Assembly (NCBI GenBank): GCA_023150805.1
Contig: JAKLKF010000013.1
Coordinates: 55,151-89,216 of the forward strand
Reading direction: 5' to 3'
Origin: Myxococcota bacterium
Lineage (GTDB): Bacteria; Myxococcota_A; UBA796; UBA2385
Length of the DNA: 34,066 bases
Part shown: positions 15,664 to 23,170 of the stretch, piece by piece
Layout of the letters: each line of letters begins with the position of its first letter
Numbering within the stretch: the stretch's first letter is position 1
Notes under the pieces: model-generated
The model's database searches: none
Told to the model about the DNA's origin: nothing
The model's input: the letters and a program-made list of their open reading frames with translations, nothing else
Program-made: the position numbers and the translations under genes

Positions 15664-18600
15664 ATGCTGCCGCGCTCTCGAGCCACCCTGCCCCTGCTCC
15701 TCCTGCTCTCTGCGCCCCTCGCCAGCGCCGGCCTGCTGGCCACGCCGACGGCCGCCCACGCCCAGGCCTCCGTGCTGGCCGAGCCGCTGGTGGCCCTGGT
15801 GCCGGTGGACGAGGTCGTCGGAGACGGCCGCACCGCCACCACCCTGCACATCGTCGCCATGAAGACCGACGGCACGCCGATGACCGGGTTGACCGGCAAG
15901 GTGCTGGCCTCGCTGGGCGAGACCGGGCGGCTGGAGGAGCTGGACCCGGGGCGCTACCGGGTCACCTGGACGCCCGCCGCGGTGAACACCGCCACCGAGG
16001 CCGAGCTGACGCTGCGCGTGAAGCCGCCGGACGGGGCCAACCTGGTGCTCAAGGCCAAGGCCCAGGTCGTGCCTTCGCTCGCCCACAGCGTGGCCGCCAC
16101 CGCCAACCCCAGCCAGGTGGTGCTGGGCCAGGACGCCACGGCGACGGTGACGATCAACCTGAGCGGCGGCGCCGAGTCGACGCTGAGCGGCGCGGACCTG
16201 GCCGTCGAGGCGTCCTCGGGCACCGTGGCCAACGTGACCCCCCTGGGTCGCGGGCAGTACTCCCTCCTCTACACCGCGCCCGCCAAGCTCTTCCCCCACC
16301 TGGCCCTGGTCACCGTCAGCGACCGCCGCGCGCCGGGTCGCACCGTGGGCGCCTTCGCCATCCCGCTCTACGGCCGCACGGCCTTCCCGGTCACCGGCCT
16401 TCCCGACGCCAGCATCATCGTCCGGGTCGCCGGCCGCGAGTTCGGCCCGGTCCAGGCCAACGCCGAGGGCAAGACCACCGTCACCTTGACCGTGCCCCCG
16501 GGGGTCAACGAGGCGACGGTGATCTCGGTGAAGGGCGAGCAGCGGGACGAGCGCACCATGGACCTGCGGGTGCCGCCGACGCCGCGCAGCCAGCTCTTCC
16601 CGCTGGCCCCGGCCGTGCCGGCCGACGGGCGCACGGCGACGACCGTGCGGGTCTTCGTGGCCCAGCCCGACGGCAAGCCCGACGGCAGCGCCAAGGTCAG
16701 CTTCAGCGCCAGCACCGGCACCTTCGGCGCGGTCCGCCACGAAGGCGGCGGCATCTACGCCGCCGACTGGACGCCGGCCCTGTCCTCGCAGGCGCTCAAC
16801 GCCCAGGTCGAGGTCAAGGTCGAGGACGCCCAGGGCCCGCAGGGCGACACCCTCGAGGTGCGGCTGCTGCCCGCCCGGCCCGAGGCCCTGGCCCTGGAGA
16901 CCGTGCCCGAGCGGCTGCCCGAGAAGGACGGCCACTTCAAGGTCCGCGCCCGCGTCACCGGCGCCGCCCAGGGCCGGGGCCTGAGCTACGGCGCCGCCGG
17001 GGCCATCGTCGAGGCGGCCCCCGCCGACCGCGGCCAGGGCTTCGTCGAGGCCGGCTTCCGCAGCGAGGGCAGCGCTCCGGTGGCGGTCCAGGGCGTGGTG
17101 CTGGCCGAGCCGAGCAGCAACCCCCTCTCCCGCGTGCTGGTGTTCCCCTCGGCCGAGCGGGTCACCAGCGACGGCGCCAGCCAGGTCGTCCTCACCCTGC
17201 TGACCGTGGACGACGCCGGCTACCCGGTGCCCAACACGCCCGTGGCGCTGAGCGTGACCGAGGGCGACGCGAAGCTCAGCCCCAACGTGATGACCGACGC
17301 CCACGGCGTCGCCCACGCGACCCTGACCGCCGGCAGCAGCCGCGGCCTGGTCGTGGTGCAGGCGGCCAGCGGCGGGCACACCGGCGCGGCGGGCCTGCTG
17401 CAGGTGCCCAACGGCGCGACCGGCATCGACCTGCCGATCAGCGGCGACGCCCAGGCGGTCGCCCTGCGCTCCCGCTGGGAGCCCCTGGTCCGTGGCCTGA
17501 CCCTGCCCCGCGAGGGCGCCGCGGCGGCCGTCGCGGCCGGCGCCACGACCGCCCCCTCCGCGACCACGGGCGCCCGGACGCTGGGCACGCAGGTGGCCGC
17601 CCTGGCCGTCAGCCCCTCGGCGACCAAGGTCGCGCCGGGGCAGTCGATCACCCTGACCATCACGGCCAAGGACGGCGCCGGTGCCGGCGCCCCCGGCCGC
17701 CAGCTCCAGGTCTTCACCAACGCCGGCAGCACCACGACGGCCGCCGACAAGGGCGGCGGCACCTACACCACCGAGCTGACCGCCCCGGCCCAGGGCACCG
17801 ACGTGATCCGCGTCACCGTCGTCTCCCCCGAGTCGGGCGTCTCCACCATGATCGAGGTGCCGGTCGGCCAGCCCGACCCGGTCTGGGGGATCGCCGCCGC
17901 CGAGGCCGCCGCGACGGGCCCCAGCGCCGACCCGACGGTGCGCGAGGCGCCGGTGATGCCCACCACCCAGCCGGTCGCGGAGACGGTGGTGGCGCAGCCG
18001 GCCACCAAGGAGAAGAAGGAGAAGGCGCCCCCGGCCGAGGCGGGCGAGCACCCCTGGCTGCGGGTGCAGGCCGGCTTCCTCGGCGGCTTCTACAGCTTCC
18101 GCCAGGTCCCCTTCACCGAGCGCGGCCCCCTCTACGGCGACCGCATCGCCTTCGGTGGCGGCGAGACCCCGGCCGCCGGCTCGGCCGGCCTGGGCGCGCG
18201 GGCCAAGGCCTGGTCGCCCGGCGCCGACCTGTTTGGCGCCCGGGTGAACTTCCGGACGACCCGCTACGCCGTCGAGCTGGCTGACTTCGACGCCGTCGTG
18301 CCCGACTGGGTCAACGAGCTCGAGGGCCTGGTCCTGGTCCGCTACCCCGTCGACGCCGGCAGCGCGCGCATCAGCCCCGCCCTGCGGATCGGCGGCGCGG
18401 TCAACGACTTCATGATCTACCGGCAGGACACGACCGGCGACACGCCGGTGCTGGACTACGGTCCGCTCATCGTGCCGAGCTTCAACGTCGGCGCCGAGGT
18501 CGACCTGGACCTGGACGGCCGCTTCTTCGCCGACCTGGGCGGCACGCTGGGACTGAACGGCGGCGGCGGCCTGTACTCCACCGCCGTCGGCGGCAGCCTG

Positions 18601-18759
18601 GGCTACGCCTTCCTGGACAACCTCTACCTGTACGGCAACGTGGACTGGTTCGCCCGCAACACTGGCGTCTTCGTCCAGAGCGAGGGCGAGAACCAGGAGG
18701 CCGGCGAGCTGAAGGACGCCCTGACCACCTTCGGCGCAGGGGTGGGCTTCCAGCTCTGA
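15664..18759 (+). CDS. secreted Ig-like-repeat protein with C-terminal outer-membrane beta-barrel
   Basis: 1031 aa from the ATG at 15664; the frame is open far upstream but this start gives a clear signal peptide (RATLPLLLLLSAPLASAG, likely cleaved after AHAQA, near residue 36). Several Ig/invasin-like domains follow, two opening with VGDGRTATTLHI (about 52) and PADGRTATTVRV (about 317) and others with SDGASQVVLTLLTVDDAGYP (about 500) and SPSATKVAPGQSITLTITAK (about 650). Typical 'GxxxATLTA' and 'GGGxYxAxWTP' endings are seen. A charged linker (KEKKEKAPP, near 780) precedes about 235 residues rich in alternating strands, ending GAGVGFQL, which fits a beta-barrel. Intimin/invasin proteins have the barrel first; here it is last. 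A surface or periplasm-spanning adhesin or structural role is an inference. Confidence 0.75.
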   Translation: MLPRSRATLPLLLLLSAPLASAGLLATPTAAHAQASVLAEPLVALVPVDEVVGDGRTATTLHIVAMKTDGTPMTGLTGKVLASLGETGRLEELDPGRYRVTWTPAAVNTATEAELTLRVKPPDGANLVLKAKAQVVPSLAHSVAATANPSQVVLGQDATATVTINLSGGAESTLSGADLAVEASSGTVANVTPLGRGQYSLLYTAPAKLFPHLALVTVSDRRAPGRTVGAFAIPLYGRTAFPVTGLPDASIIVRVAGREFGPVQANAEGKTTVTLTVPPGVNEATVISVKGEQRDERTMDLRVPPTPRSQLFPLAPAVPADGRTATTVRVFVAQPDGKPDGSAKVSFSASTGTFGAVRHEGGGIYAADWTPALSSQALNAQVEVKVEDAQGPQGDTLEVRLLPARPEALALETVPERLPEKDGHFKVRARVTGAAQGRGLSYGAAGAIVEAAPADRGQGFVEAGFRSEGSAPVAVQGVVLAEPSSNPLSRVLVFPSAERVTSDGASQVVLTLLTVDDAGYPVPNTPVALSVTEGDAKLSPNVMTDAHGVAHATLTAGSSRGLVVVQAASGGHTGAAGLLQVPNGATGIDLPISGDAQAVALRSRWEPLVRGLTLPREGAAAAVAAGATTAPSATTGARTLGTQVAALAVSPSATKVAPGQSITLTITAKDGAGAGAPGRQLQVFTNAGSTTTAADKGGGTYTTELTAPAQGTDVIRVTVVSPESGVSTMIEVPVGQPDPVWGIAAAEAAATGPSADPTVREAPVMPTTQPVAETVVAQPATKEKKEKAPPAEAGEHPWLRVQAGFLGGFYSFRQVPFTERGPLYGDRIAFGGGETPAAGSAGLGARAKAWSPGADLFGARVNFRTTRYAVELADFDAVVPDWVNELEGLVLVRYPVDAGSARISPALRIGGAVNDFMIYRQDTTGDTPVLDYGPLIVPSFNVGAEVDLDLDGRFFADLGGTLGLNGGGGLYSTAVGGSLGYAFLDNLYLYGNVDWFARNTGVFVQSEGENQEAGELKDALTTFGAGVGFQL

Positions 18760-18787
18760 GGCGGCCCGCCGGCGGCCCGGCGCTCAG
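18756..18787. terminator. weak hairpin spanning convergent stop codons
   Basis: CTGAG (18756-18760) and CTCAG (18783-18787) pair and include both stop codons; the interval also holds the self-complementary CCGCCGGCGG. There is no T-tract. Weaker than the other shared-stop hairpins. Confidence 0.3.
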
Positions 18788-19548
18788 CCCCCGCGGACCA
18801 CGCGGACCCGCTGGAGCACCACGTCCTGCACCGGCCGGTCGCGCGGGCCGGTCTCGGCCTCGGCGATCGCCTGCACCACGTCGAGGTTCTCGCACTTGCC
18901 GAAGATGGTGTGCTTGCCGTCCAGGTGCGAGGGCTGCGACCGGTCGGTGATGAAGAACTGGCTGCCGTTGGTGTCCGGCCCGGAGTTGGCCATCGCCAGC
19001 AGCCCCGGCGCGTCGAAGGTCGCGCCGGAGTCGACCTCGTCGGCGAACTTGTAGCCGGGGCCGCCCGTGCCGTTGCCCAGCGGGTCGCCGCCCTGGATCA
19101 TGAAGCCGGGGATGACGCGGTGGAAGATCGTGCCGTCGTAGAGCGGGCGCTCCTCGGTGCGACCGGTGCGCGGGTCGATCCACTCCTTGCTGCCCTCGGC
19201 CAGCTCCACGAAGTTGAGCACCGTCTGCGGCGCCTTCTCGGGCCACAGGGCGCAGGTGATGGCGCCCAGGTTGGTCTCGAGGACCGCGGAGATGGCCTGC
19301 CCCTCCGAGATCCCCAGGCGGGTGTAGACCTCCCGCATGCGCAGCCGGGCCAGGTCGGCGGTCAGCCGCCGCACGTCGCCGGACAGCGCGGCGTTCTCCT
19401 TCTCCAGGCGGGCCGCCTCGCCGGTGAGGCGATCGATCTCCGCCTGCTGGGTCTCGAGCTGGCGCTGGACCTCGGCGGAGGGGCCGCAGCCCGACAGCAG
19501 CGCGACGACGAGGGTGGCCGGGAGGTGAGAGGCGAAGAGAGAGGACAT
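18784..19548 (-). CDS. cyclophilin-type peptidyl-prolyl isomerase lipoprotein
   Basis: 254 aa. The lipoprotein signal ends at LLSGC (Cys21). Residues 25-72 are a heptad-rich coiled coil (VQRQLETQQAEIDRLTGEAA onward). The cyclophilin domain occupies about 88-254: FHRVIPGFMIQGGDP with the catalytic Arg, NFVELAEG, ANSGPDTNGSQFFIT and LDGKHTIFGK. The tryptophan preceding LDGKH in cyclosporin-sensitive human CypA is His here, as in many bacterial members. It catalyses prolyl cis/trans isomerisation during folding of envelope proteins. The coiled coil probably holds it off the membrane or makes it oligomeric. It converges on the Ig/beta-barrel gene. An insertion (SKEWIDPRTGRTEERP) before the active-site strand is a small oddity. 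Confidence 0.92.
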   Translation of the reverse strand: MSSLFASHLPATLVVALLSGCGPSAEVQRQLETQQAEIDRLTGEAARLEKENAALSGDVRRLTADLARLRMREVYTRLGISEGQAISAVLETNLGAITCALWPEKAPQTVLNFVELAEGSKEWIDPRTGRTEERPLYDGTIFHRVIPGFMIQGGDPLGNGTGGPGYKFADEVDSGATFDAPGLLAMANSGPDTNGSQFFITDRSQPSHLDGKHTIFGKCENLDVVQAIAEAETGPRDRPVQDVVLQRVRVVRGG

Positions 19549-19701
19549 CCGGGCTCCTGCGAGGTGGCGCCGGTGCTATCCGCCGTACCGGACAGGGGCA
19601 CGCGCGGCCCTGCGTGGTAGGGAGGGGTCACCCCGCCGAGGCATCCCCCGCCTCGCCCCTCTCCTCGCGCCGGACCTGCACCTCGGCGCGCCGGAGGACC
19701 G
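19549..19701. promoter_or_regulatory. divergent promoter region
   Basis: This gap separates the cyclophilin and the carboxypeptidase-regulatory-like lipoprotein genes. On the plus strand TGGTAGGGA (about 19615-19623) is an imperfect copy of the extended -10 motif seen before other genes here. On the minus strand a TAGCAC lies in a similar position upstream of the cyclophilin. Neither has a clear -35. Confidence 0.25.
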
Positions 19702-20448
19702 ATGTCCGCCGCTCGCCTGTCCCTGCTGCGCTCCGCCCCCCTCCTCCTGCTGGCGGCCTGCGGCCAGATGGCCGTCGACGGCCAGGTGGTCACCGTGACC
19801 GGCGACCCGATCCCCGGCGCACGGGTCACGGCCATCGGCGCGAACTGCGCCACCACGGCCGGCGAGGACGGCCGCTTCGCCCTGCCCTGCCTGCCGGGGA
19901 CCTACACGCTGGTCGTCAACATGGACGGCTACGTCGAGCAGAAGGTCGAGGTCGAGGCGACGGAGCGCAAGCGCTACGACCTGGGCAAGACGGTGCTGGT
20001 CGCGCTGCCCACCGAGAAGGGCGTCTTCCTGTTCGAGGAGAACCGCTATCGCTCGATGGAGCCGGCCTGGCTCACCCGCTCCATCGACGAGGGCGAGGTG
20101 AAGGCCCGACGGTACTGCCTGGACATCCAGGGCAGCACCGCGACCCGCCTGGCGGCAGGCAGCCACGCCCTGTTCGACAACGAGAGCCCCGGCTGGCGCC
20201 CCTTCAAGCTCGACGCGGAGGGCTGCGCCTACCGGGACCAGAAGGACGGTCGCGGCCAGTGGGTCGTCACCTACAAGGAGAAGCCCGACTACCAGGAGCA
20301 GACGCTGGCGACCGGCAAGAAGGTCGCCATGATGGAGCTGCCGCCCGGCGACTACTTCATCGCCCACTGGGACCAGGGCTTCTTCACGACCGACCCCTCC
20401 GACAAGCACCGCTACACCGGCTACTGGCTGTCCGTCGGCGGCGGCTGA
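19702..20448 (+). CDS. lipoprotein with carboxypeptidase-regulatory-like (CarboxypepD_reg) domain
   Basis: 248 aa. The signal peptide ends in the lipobox LLAAC (Cys20). Residues 25-80 form a small beta-sandwich of the carboxypeptidase regulatory-like type: VDGQVVTVTGDPIPGARVTA, EDGRFALPCLPGTYTLVVNM and GYVEQKVEVEA. The rest is mixed and not recognised, with LPPGDYFIAHWDQGFFTTD near the end resembling another sandwich edge. Such domains are common in surface-attached and outer-membrane proteins. It converges on lptG with only 12 bases between the stop codons, bridged by an 8-bp hairpin. No enzymatic residues are evident. Confidence 0.75.
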   Translation: MSAARLSLLRSAPLLLLAACGQMAVDGQVVTVTGDPIPGARVTAIGANCATTAGEDGRFALPCLPGTYTLVVNMDGYVEQKVEVEATERKRYDLGKTVLVALPTEKGVFLFEENRYRSMEPAWLTRSIDEGEVKARRYCLDIQGSTATRLAAGSHALFDNESPGWRPFKLDAEGCAYRDQKDGRGQWVVTYKEKPDYQEQTLATGKKVAMMELPPGDYFIAHWDQGFFTTDPSDKHRYTGYWLSVGGG

Positions 20449-20465
20449 GCGCGGGTCCGCTCAGC
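20444..20465. terminator. bidirectional hairpin spanning both convergent stop codons
   Basis: GCTGAGCG (20444-20451) pairs perfectly with CGCTCAGC (20458-20465) around a 6-base loop. The stem includes the lipoprotein TGA (20446-20448) and the lptG stop (20461-20463). No T-tract on either side. Confidence 0.5.
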
Positions 20466-21309
20466 GGGACAGCCGCAGCGCCAGCAGCGCGGCCAGCGCC
20501 AGGGCCGGGGCCGCCGTGCCGGGCAGCACGGGGACCTGGCCCGCCGCCGCCATGGCGACCGCCCCCAGGGACAGGGCCTGGAAGGCCAGCCCGAGCGCCA
20601 GCGCCGGCGCCAGGCGCGCCCCCTGGCGCGGTCCGGGCCCGAGCCAGGCCAGGGCGGCGAGCAGGGCGCAGGAGAGCGCCCGGACGCGGCGGAGGGCGGC
20701 CTCGACCCGCAGCGGCAGCAGGTCGGCGCCCAGCTCCCGGGGGCCCGCCACGACCGGCTCCCGCAGGGCGCGGGCGCGCCGGACCTGGTCCCGATCGGGC
20801 GGCCCCTGCCCCGGTCGGACGTCGAGGACCCGCCCCTCGCCCAGCTCCACCTGCAGCCCGTCTCGGGTCCGCAGCAGCAGGTCCCCGGTCCACAGCCAGC
20901 CCGCCGGCGGGGCGGCGCTGCCCAGCTCGATCCGCAGGGCCAGCGCGGCCTCGGCGGCCGACGGGACCACGCGCTGGTGGACCTCGTGGCCCAGCACCCC
21001 CAGCAGCAGCCCCACGGCGCCGGCCACCGCGGCCGGCCGCCAGGGGGGCACCCCCATGGCCTCCAGGGCCACCGCCTCGCCCAGCGCGGCGACGCGGGCG
21101 GCCGCGACCCCCGCGCCGACCGCGCAGGCGACCGGCAACACCGGCACCACCACCGGCAGCAGCTCCAGCGTCGCCAGCCGGAGCGCGGCCTGCGTGCCCC
21201 AGCGCACGCCCTCGACCACGCCGGCCATCGCCGCCATGCCCATCAGCAGCACCACCGCCAGCGCCGTCCAGCCCAGCACCCGCGCCGCCAGGTGGAGCCA
21301 GAGCCTCAT
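20461..21309 (-). CDS. lptG: LptF/LptG-family permease, shortened (LptG position)
   Basis: 282 aa, starting in an ATGA overlap with the end of the upstream permease. N-terminal membrane segments (RVLGWTALAVVLLMGMAAMAG and LELLPVVVPVLPVACAVGAG) are followed by the family's cytoplasmic coupling segment GEAVALEAMGVPPWRPAAVA, equivalent to the 'sElva.raaGis' stretch that contacts the LptB ATPase. A periplasmic part (WTGDLLLRTRDGLQVELGEG, RVLDVRPGQ) and three C-terminal membrane helices come next. LptF and LptG form the transmembrane channel that extracts lipopolysaccharide from the inner membrane. It is clearly shorter than the usual 350-plus residues, the loss falling mainly in the periplasmic beta-jellyroll. 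No other lpt genes are adjacent. Confidence 0.7.
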   Translation of the reverse strand: MRLWLHLAARVLGWTALAVVLLMGMAAMAGVVEGVRWGTQAALRLATLELLPVVVPVLPVACAVGAGVAAARVAALGEAVALEAMGVPPWRPAAVAGAVGLLLGVLGHEVHQRVVPSAAEAALALRIELGSAAPPAGWLWTGDLLLRTRDGLQVELGEGRVLDVRPGQGPPDRDQVRRARALREPVVAGPRELGADLLPLRVEAALRRVRALSCALLAALAWLGPGPRQGARLAPALALGLAFQALSLGAVAMAAAGQVPVLPGTAAPALALAALLALRLSR

Positions 21310-22352
21310 GGCGCGCCCCGCGGCCCGCGCCCGGGCCAGAGCCCCCCCTCGCGCCAGCTCCCCCAGGCGACGCCGCAGCCCAGGGCCAGCGCGACGATCG
21401 GCGCGGCGGCGGCGGCGGCGGGCCCCCAGGCCGGCGCGAGCTGGTCGGACACGCGCAGCACGGCCCACCACGCGAGCACGGTCGCGACCGTCGCCGGCCC
21501 GGGGTTGAGCCCCCGCGCGCCCAGGGGCAGGGCCAGCAGGGCCAGCAGCGGCAGGGCGAGCGGAAGGGCGCTGCGGCGGGCCAGGGCCAGGCGAGCGGCG
21601 GTGGCGTCGCGGCCCTCGGCCTCCTGCCGCGCGACCAGCGCCCGCAGCTCGGCGTCGGTGCGATCCGCCAGCTCCACGCGCGGCGCCATCACGTCCAGGC
21701 GGAGCTCCGCCCGCGCGAAGTCCAGGGTCCACGGGCGCGCGCCGCCCACCTCCAGCGAGCGGGCCTGCCCGTCCTCCAGCGCGACCTGCCCTCCCCCCCG
21801 CAGCATCCCGGCCCGGGCGGCCACCGCGGCGTCGCCCACCGCCAGCCGCACGTCGGTCAGCTCGCGGCCCGCCACGTCTCCGGCGAGCACCAGCGCCTCG
21901 CCGACGACCACCGGCCGCCCCGGCTGCAGGCGGAGATCGCCCGCCGCGACGGCCAGCGTCCGCCAGGCCTCCCGCCGCCCCAGGGGCTCCAGCCCGTGGC
22001 TGAGCAGCGCCACCGCCAGCCCGCCGACGATCCCCACCACCAGCACCGGTCCCGCCGCGGCGCGCGCCGGCCCGCCGCTGGCCGCCAGCGCCAGCCAGTC
22101 GCCCCCCTCCCGCCAGGACCGGGCGGCGGCCACCAGGCCGAAGAGCAGGCCCACGGGCAGGGCGATGCCCAGCACGACCGGCGAGAGGCCCAGGGCGAGC
22201 CGCAGGACCCCGGCGGGAGCGGGCGCCACGGCCGCGGCGGCGAGGGCCTGCCCCAGGACCACCAGCAGCCCCACCACCGCGAGGCCAGCCGTCGCCAGCC
22301 CCATCACCGGGAGCGCCTCGGCCACCAGCGCGCGGCCGGCGCTGGCCCTCAC
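21306..22352 (-). CDS. lptF: LptF/LptG-family permease (LptF position)
   Basis: 348 aa from a GTG. Membrane helices lie at about 12-40 (VMGLATAGLAVVGLLVVLGQ), 52-75 (LSPVVLGIALPVGLLFGLVA) and 100-118, with three more at the C-terminus. The cytoplasmic coupling segment ARSWREGGDWLALAASGGPARA matches the family pattern 'r....E..al.asG'. The region between (about 135-235) is strand-rich (GEALVLAGDVAGRELTDVRL, ARSLEVGGARPWTLDFARAE), consistent with the periplasmic jellyroll. It is an inner-membrane component of the LPS transport complex. It overlaps lptG by 4 bases. The start codon is uncertain because there is no good ribosome site. It is divergent from cdnL. Confidence 0.75.
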   Translation of the reverse strand: MRASAGRALVAEALPVMGLATAGLAVVGLLVVLGQALAAAAVAPAPAGVLRLALGLSPVVLGIALPVGLLFGLVAAARSWREGGDWLALAASGGPARAAAGPVLVVGIVGGLAVALLSHGLEPLGRREAWRTLAVAAGDLRLQPGRPVVVGEALVLAGDVAGRELTDVRLAVGDAAVAARAGMLRGGGQVALEDGQARSLEVGGARPWTLDFARAELRLDVMAPRVELADRTDAELRALVARQEAEGRDATAARLALARRSALPLALPLLALLALPLGARGLNPGPATVATVLAWWAVLRVSDQLAPAWGPAAAAAAPIVALALGCGVAWGSWREGGLWPGRGPRGAP

Positions 22353-22391
22353 CGCCGTGCCCCCGCTGCCGCCACCGCCGCGAGCCGCGGA

Positions 22392-22419
22392 TTGACAAGT
22401 CGCCCGCTCTGCCTACAAT
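22392..22419 (+). promoter_or_regulatory. sigma70-type promoter for cdnL
   Basis: TTGACA (22392-22397), a 16-base spacer and TACAAT (22414-22419), both close to consensus. It predicts a start near 22426 and an untranslated leader of about 139 bases before the cdnL ATG at 22565. Confidence 0.75.
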
Positions 22420-22461
22420 GCGCATCCCGCCGACATCTGCGGCACCCCGCCTCCCGCGACG

Positions 22462-22559
22462 GACGCAACCGCGCGCAAATGGAGGTGCAGCGTCCGGGGG
22501 AACGCGCTACCGGCGCGCTGCGAAGGGAACGACGCAGAGAGGCAGACACGGAGAGGCAG
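22462..22559 (+). promoter_or_regulatory. cdnL 5' leader with direct repeats and a possible hairpin
   Basis: GAGAGGCAG occurs twice, at 22537-22545 and 22551-22559, 14 bases apart; the second copy sits in the ribosome-binding position. Further upstream GGACGC and GCGTCC can pair across a loop of about 25 bases (near 22461-22496). The leader is long for this compact genome and could carry translational control. Confidence 0.35.
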
Positions 22560-22564
22560 CTCGT

Positions 22565-23080
22565 ATGGAGTTCAAGGTCGGCGACAAGGTGGTGTACCCC
22601 GCCCACGGCGTCGGGGTGATCAAGGCCGTCGAGACGATCGACTTCGATCGCGACCGCTACACGTTCTACGTCCTGACGATCCTGGACAACGGCAGCACCT
22701 TCCGCGTGCCGGTCCAGAACATCAGCGCCATCGGCATGCGCCGCGTGATCTCGCTCATGCAGGTCGAGAAGGTGTACGAGGTGCTCAAGGACCGGGACGT
22801 CCCCACGGACAACCAGACCTGGAACCGGCGGTACCGCGAGTACACCAACAAGCTGCAGACCGGCGACCCGATCGAGGTGGCCAAGGTGCTGCGCGACCTC
22901 GCCCTGCTGCGGCAGGAGAAGAACCTGTCCTTCGGCGAACGCAAGATGTTCGACAAGGCCAGCCGCCTGCTCATCCAGGAGATCGCCTTCGCCAAGGACA
23001 CGGACGAGCAGAGCGTCGAGACCGAGATCAACTCGCTGTTCGCCGCGCCCGCGCCTCCCCAGGTGGTCAACCTCGACTGA
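22565..23080 (+). CDS. cdnL: CarD/CdnL-family RNA polymerase-binding transcription regulator
   Basis: 171 aa. The N-terminal TRCF-like RNA polymerase-interacting domain (residues 1-65) has FKVGDKVVYPAHGVGVI and FYVLTILDNGSTFRVPVQN. The C-terminal helical domain contains WNRRYREY (87-93), the tryptophan that stabilises the upstream edge of the promoter bubble, and LSFGERKMFDKASRLLIQEI. Length and motifs match Myxococcus CdnL (about 164 aa) and mycobacterial CarD rather than the longer, HMGA-tailed myxobacterial CarD. It binds the RNA polymerase beta subunit and stabilises open complexes at rRNA and other growth promoters. It has its own strong promoter and a long leader, and a likely intrinsic terminator follows. 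The in-frame ATG at 22418 lies inside the -10 box and is excluded. Confidence 0.95.
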   Translation: MEFKVGDKVVYPAHGVGVIKAVETIDFDRDRYTFYVLTILDNGSTFRVPVQNISAIGMRRVISLMQVEKVYEVLKDRDVPTDNQTWNRRYREYTNKLQTGDPIEVAKVLRDLALLRQEKNLSFGERKMFDKASRLLIQEIAFAKDTDEQSVETEINSLFAAPAPPQVVNLD

Positions 23081-23110
23081 GCCTGCCGGGCCCGGTCGGC
23101 GCCTTTCCTT
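23081..23110 (+). terminator. probable intrinsic terminator after cdnL
   Basis: GCCTGCCGGG followed by CCCGGTCGGC (23081-23100) folds into a GC-rich stem with one mismatch and a GGCC loop. It is followed within a few bases by the pyrimidine run CTTTCCTT (23103-23110). It is the only junction in the window with a recognisable T-rich tail. Confidence 0.6.
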
Positions 23111-23170
23111 CGCGGCCCGCACCCGGCCGCCCCCACTTCGACCTCGCTCCGAGACACGGCTGGAGGCCTC

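Noticed and set aside
22418..22564. In-frame N-terminal extension of cdnL from ATG 22418
   Set aside because: The ATG overlaps the -10 box TACAAT, so it would not be in the mRNA. CdnL homologues start at the FKVGDKVVYP region.
22479..22619. Possible 46-codon leader ORF overlapping the cdnL start
   Set aside because: No ribosome site, Arg-rich translation and no motif; not enough to call a leader peptide.
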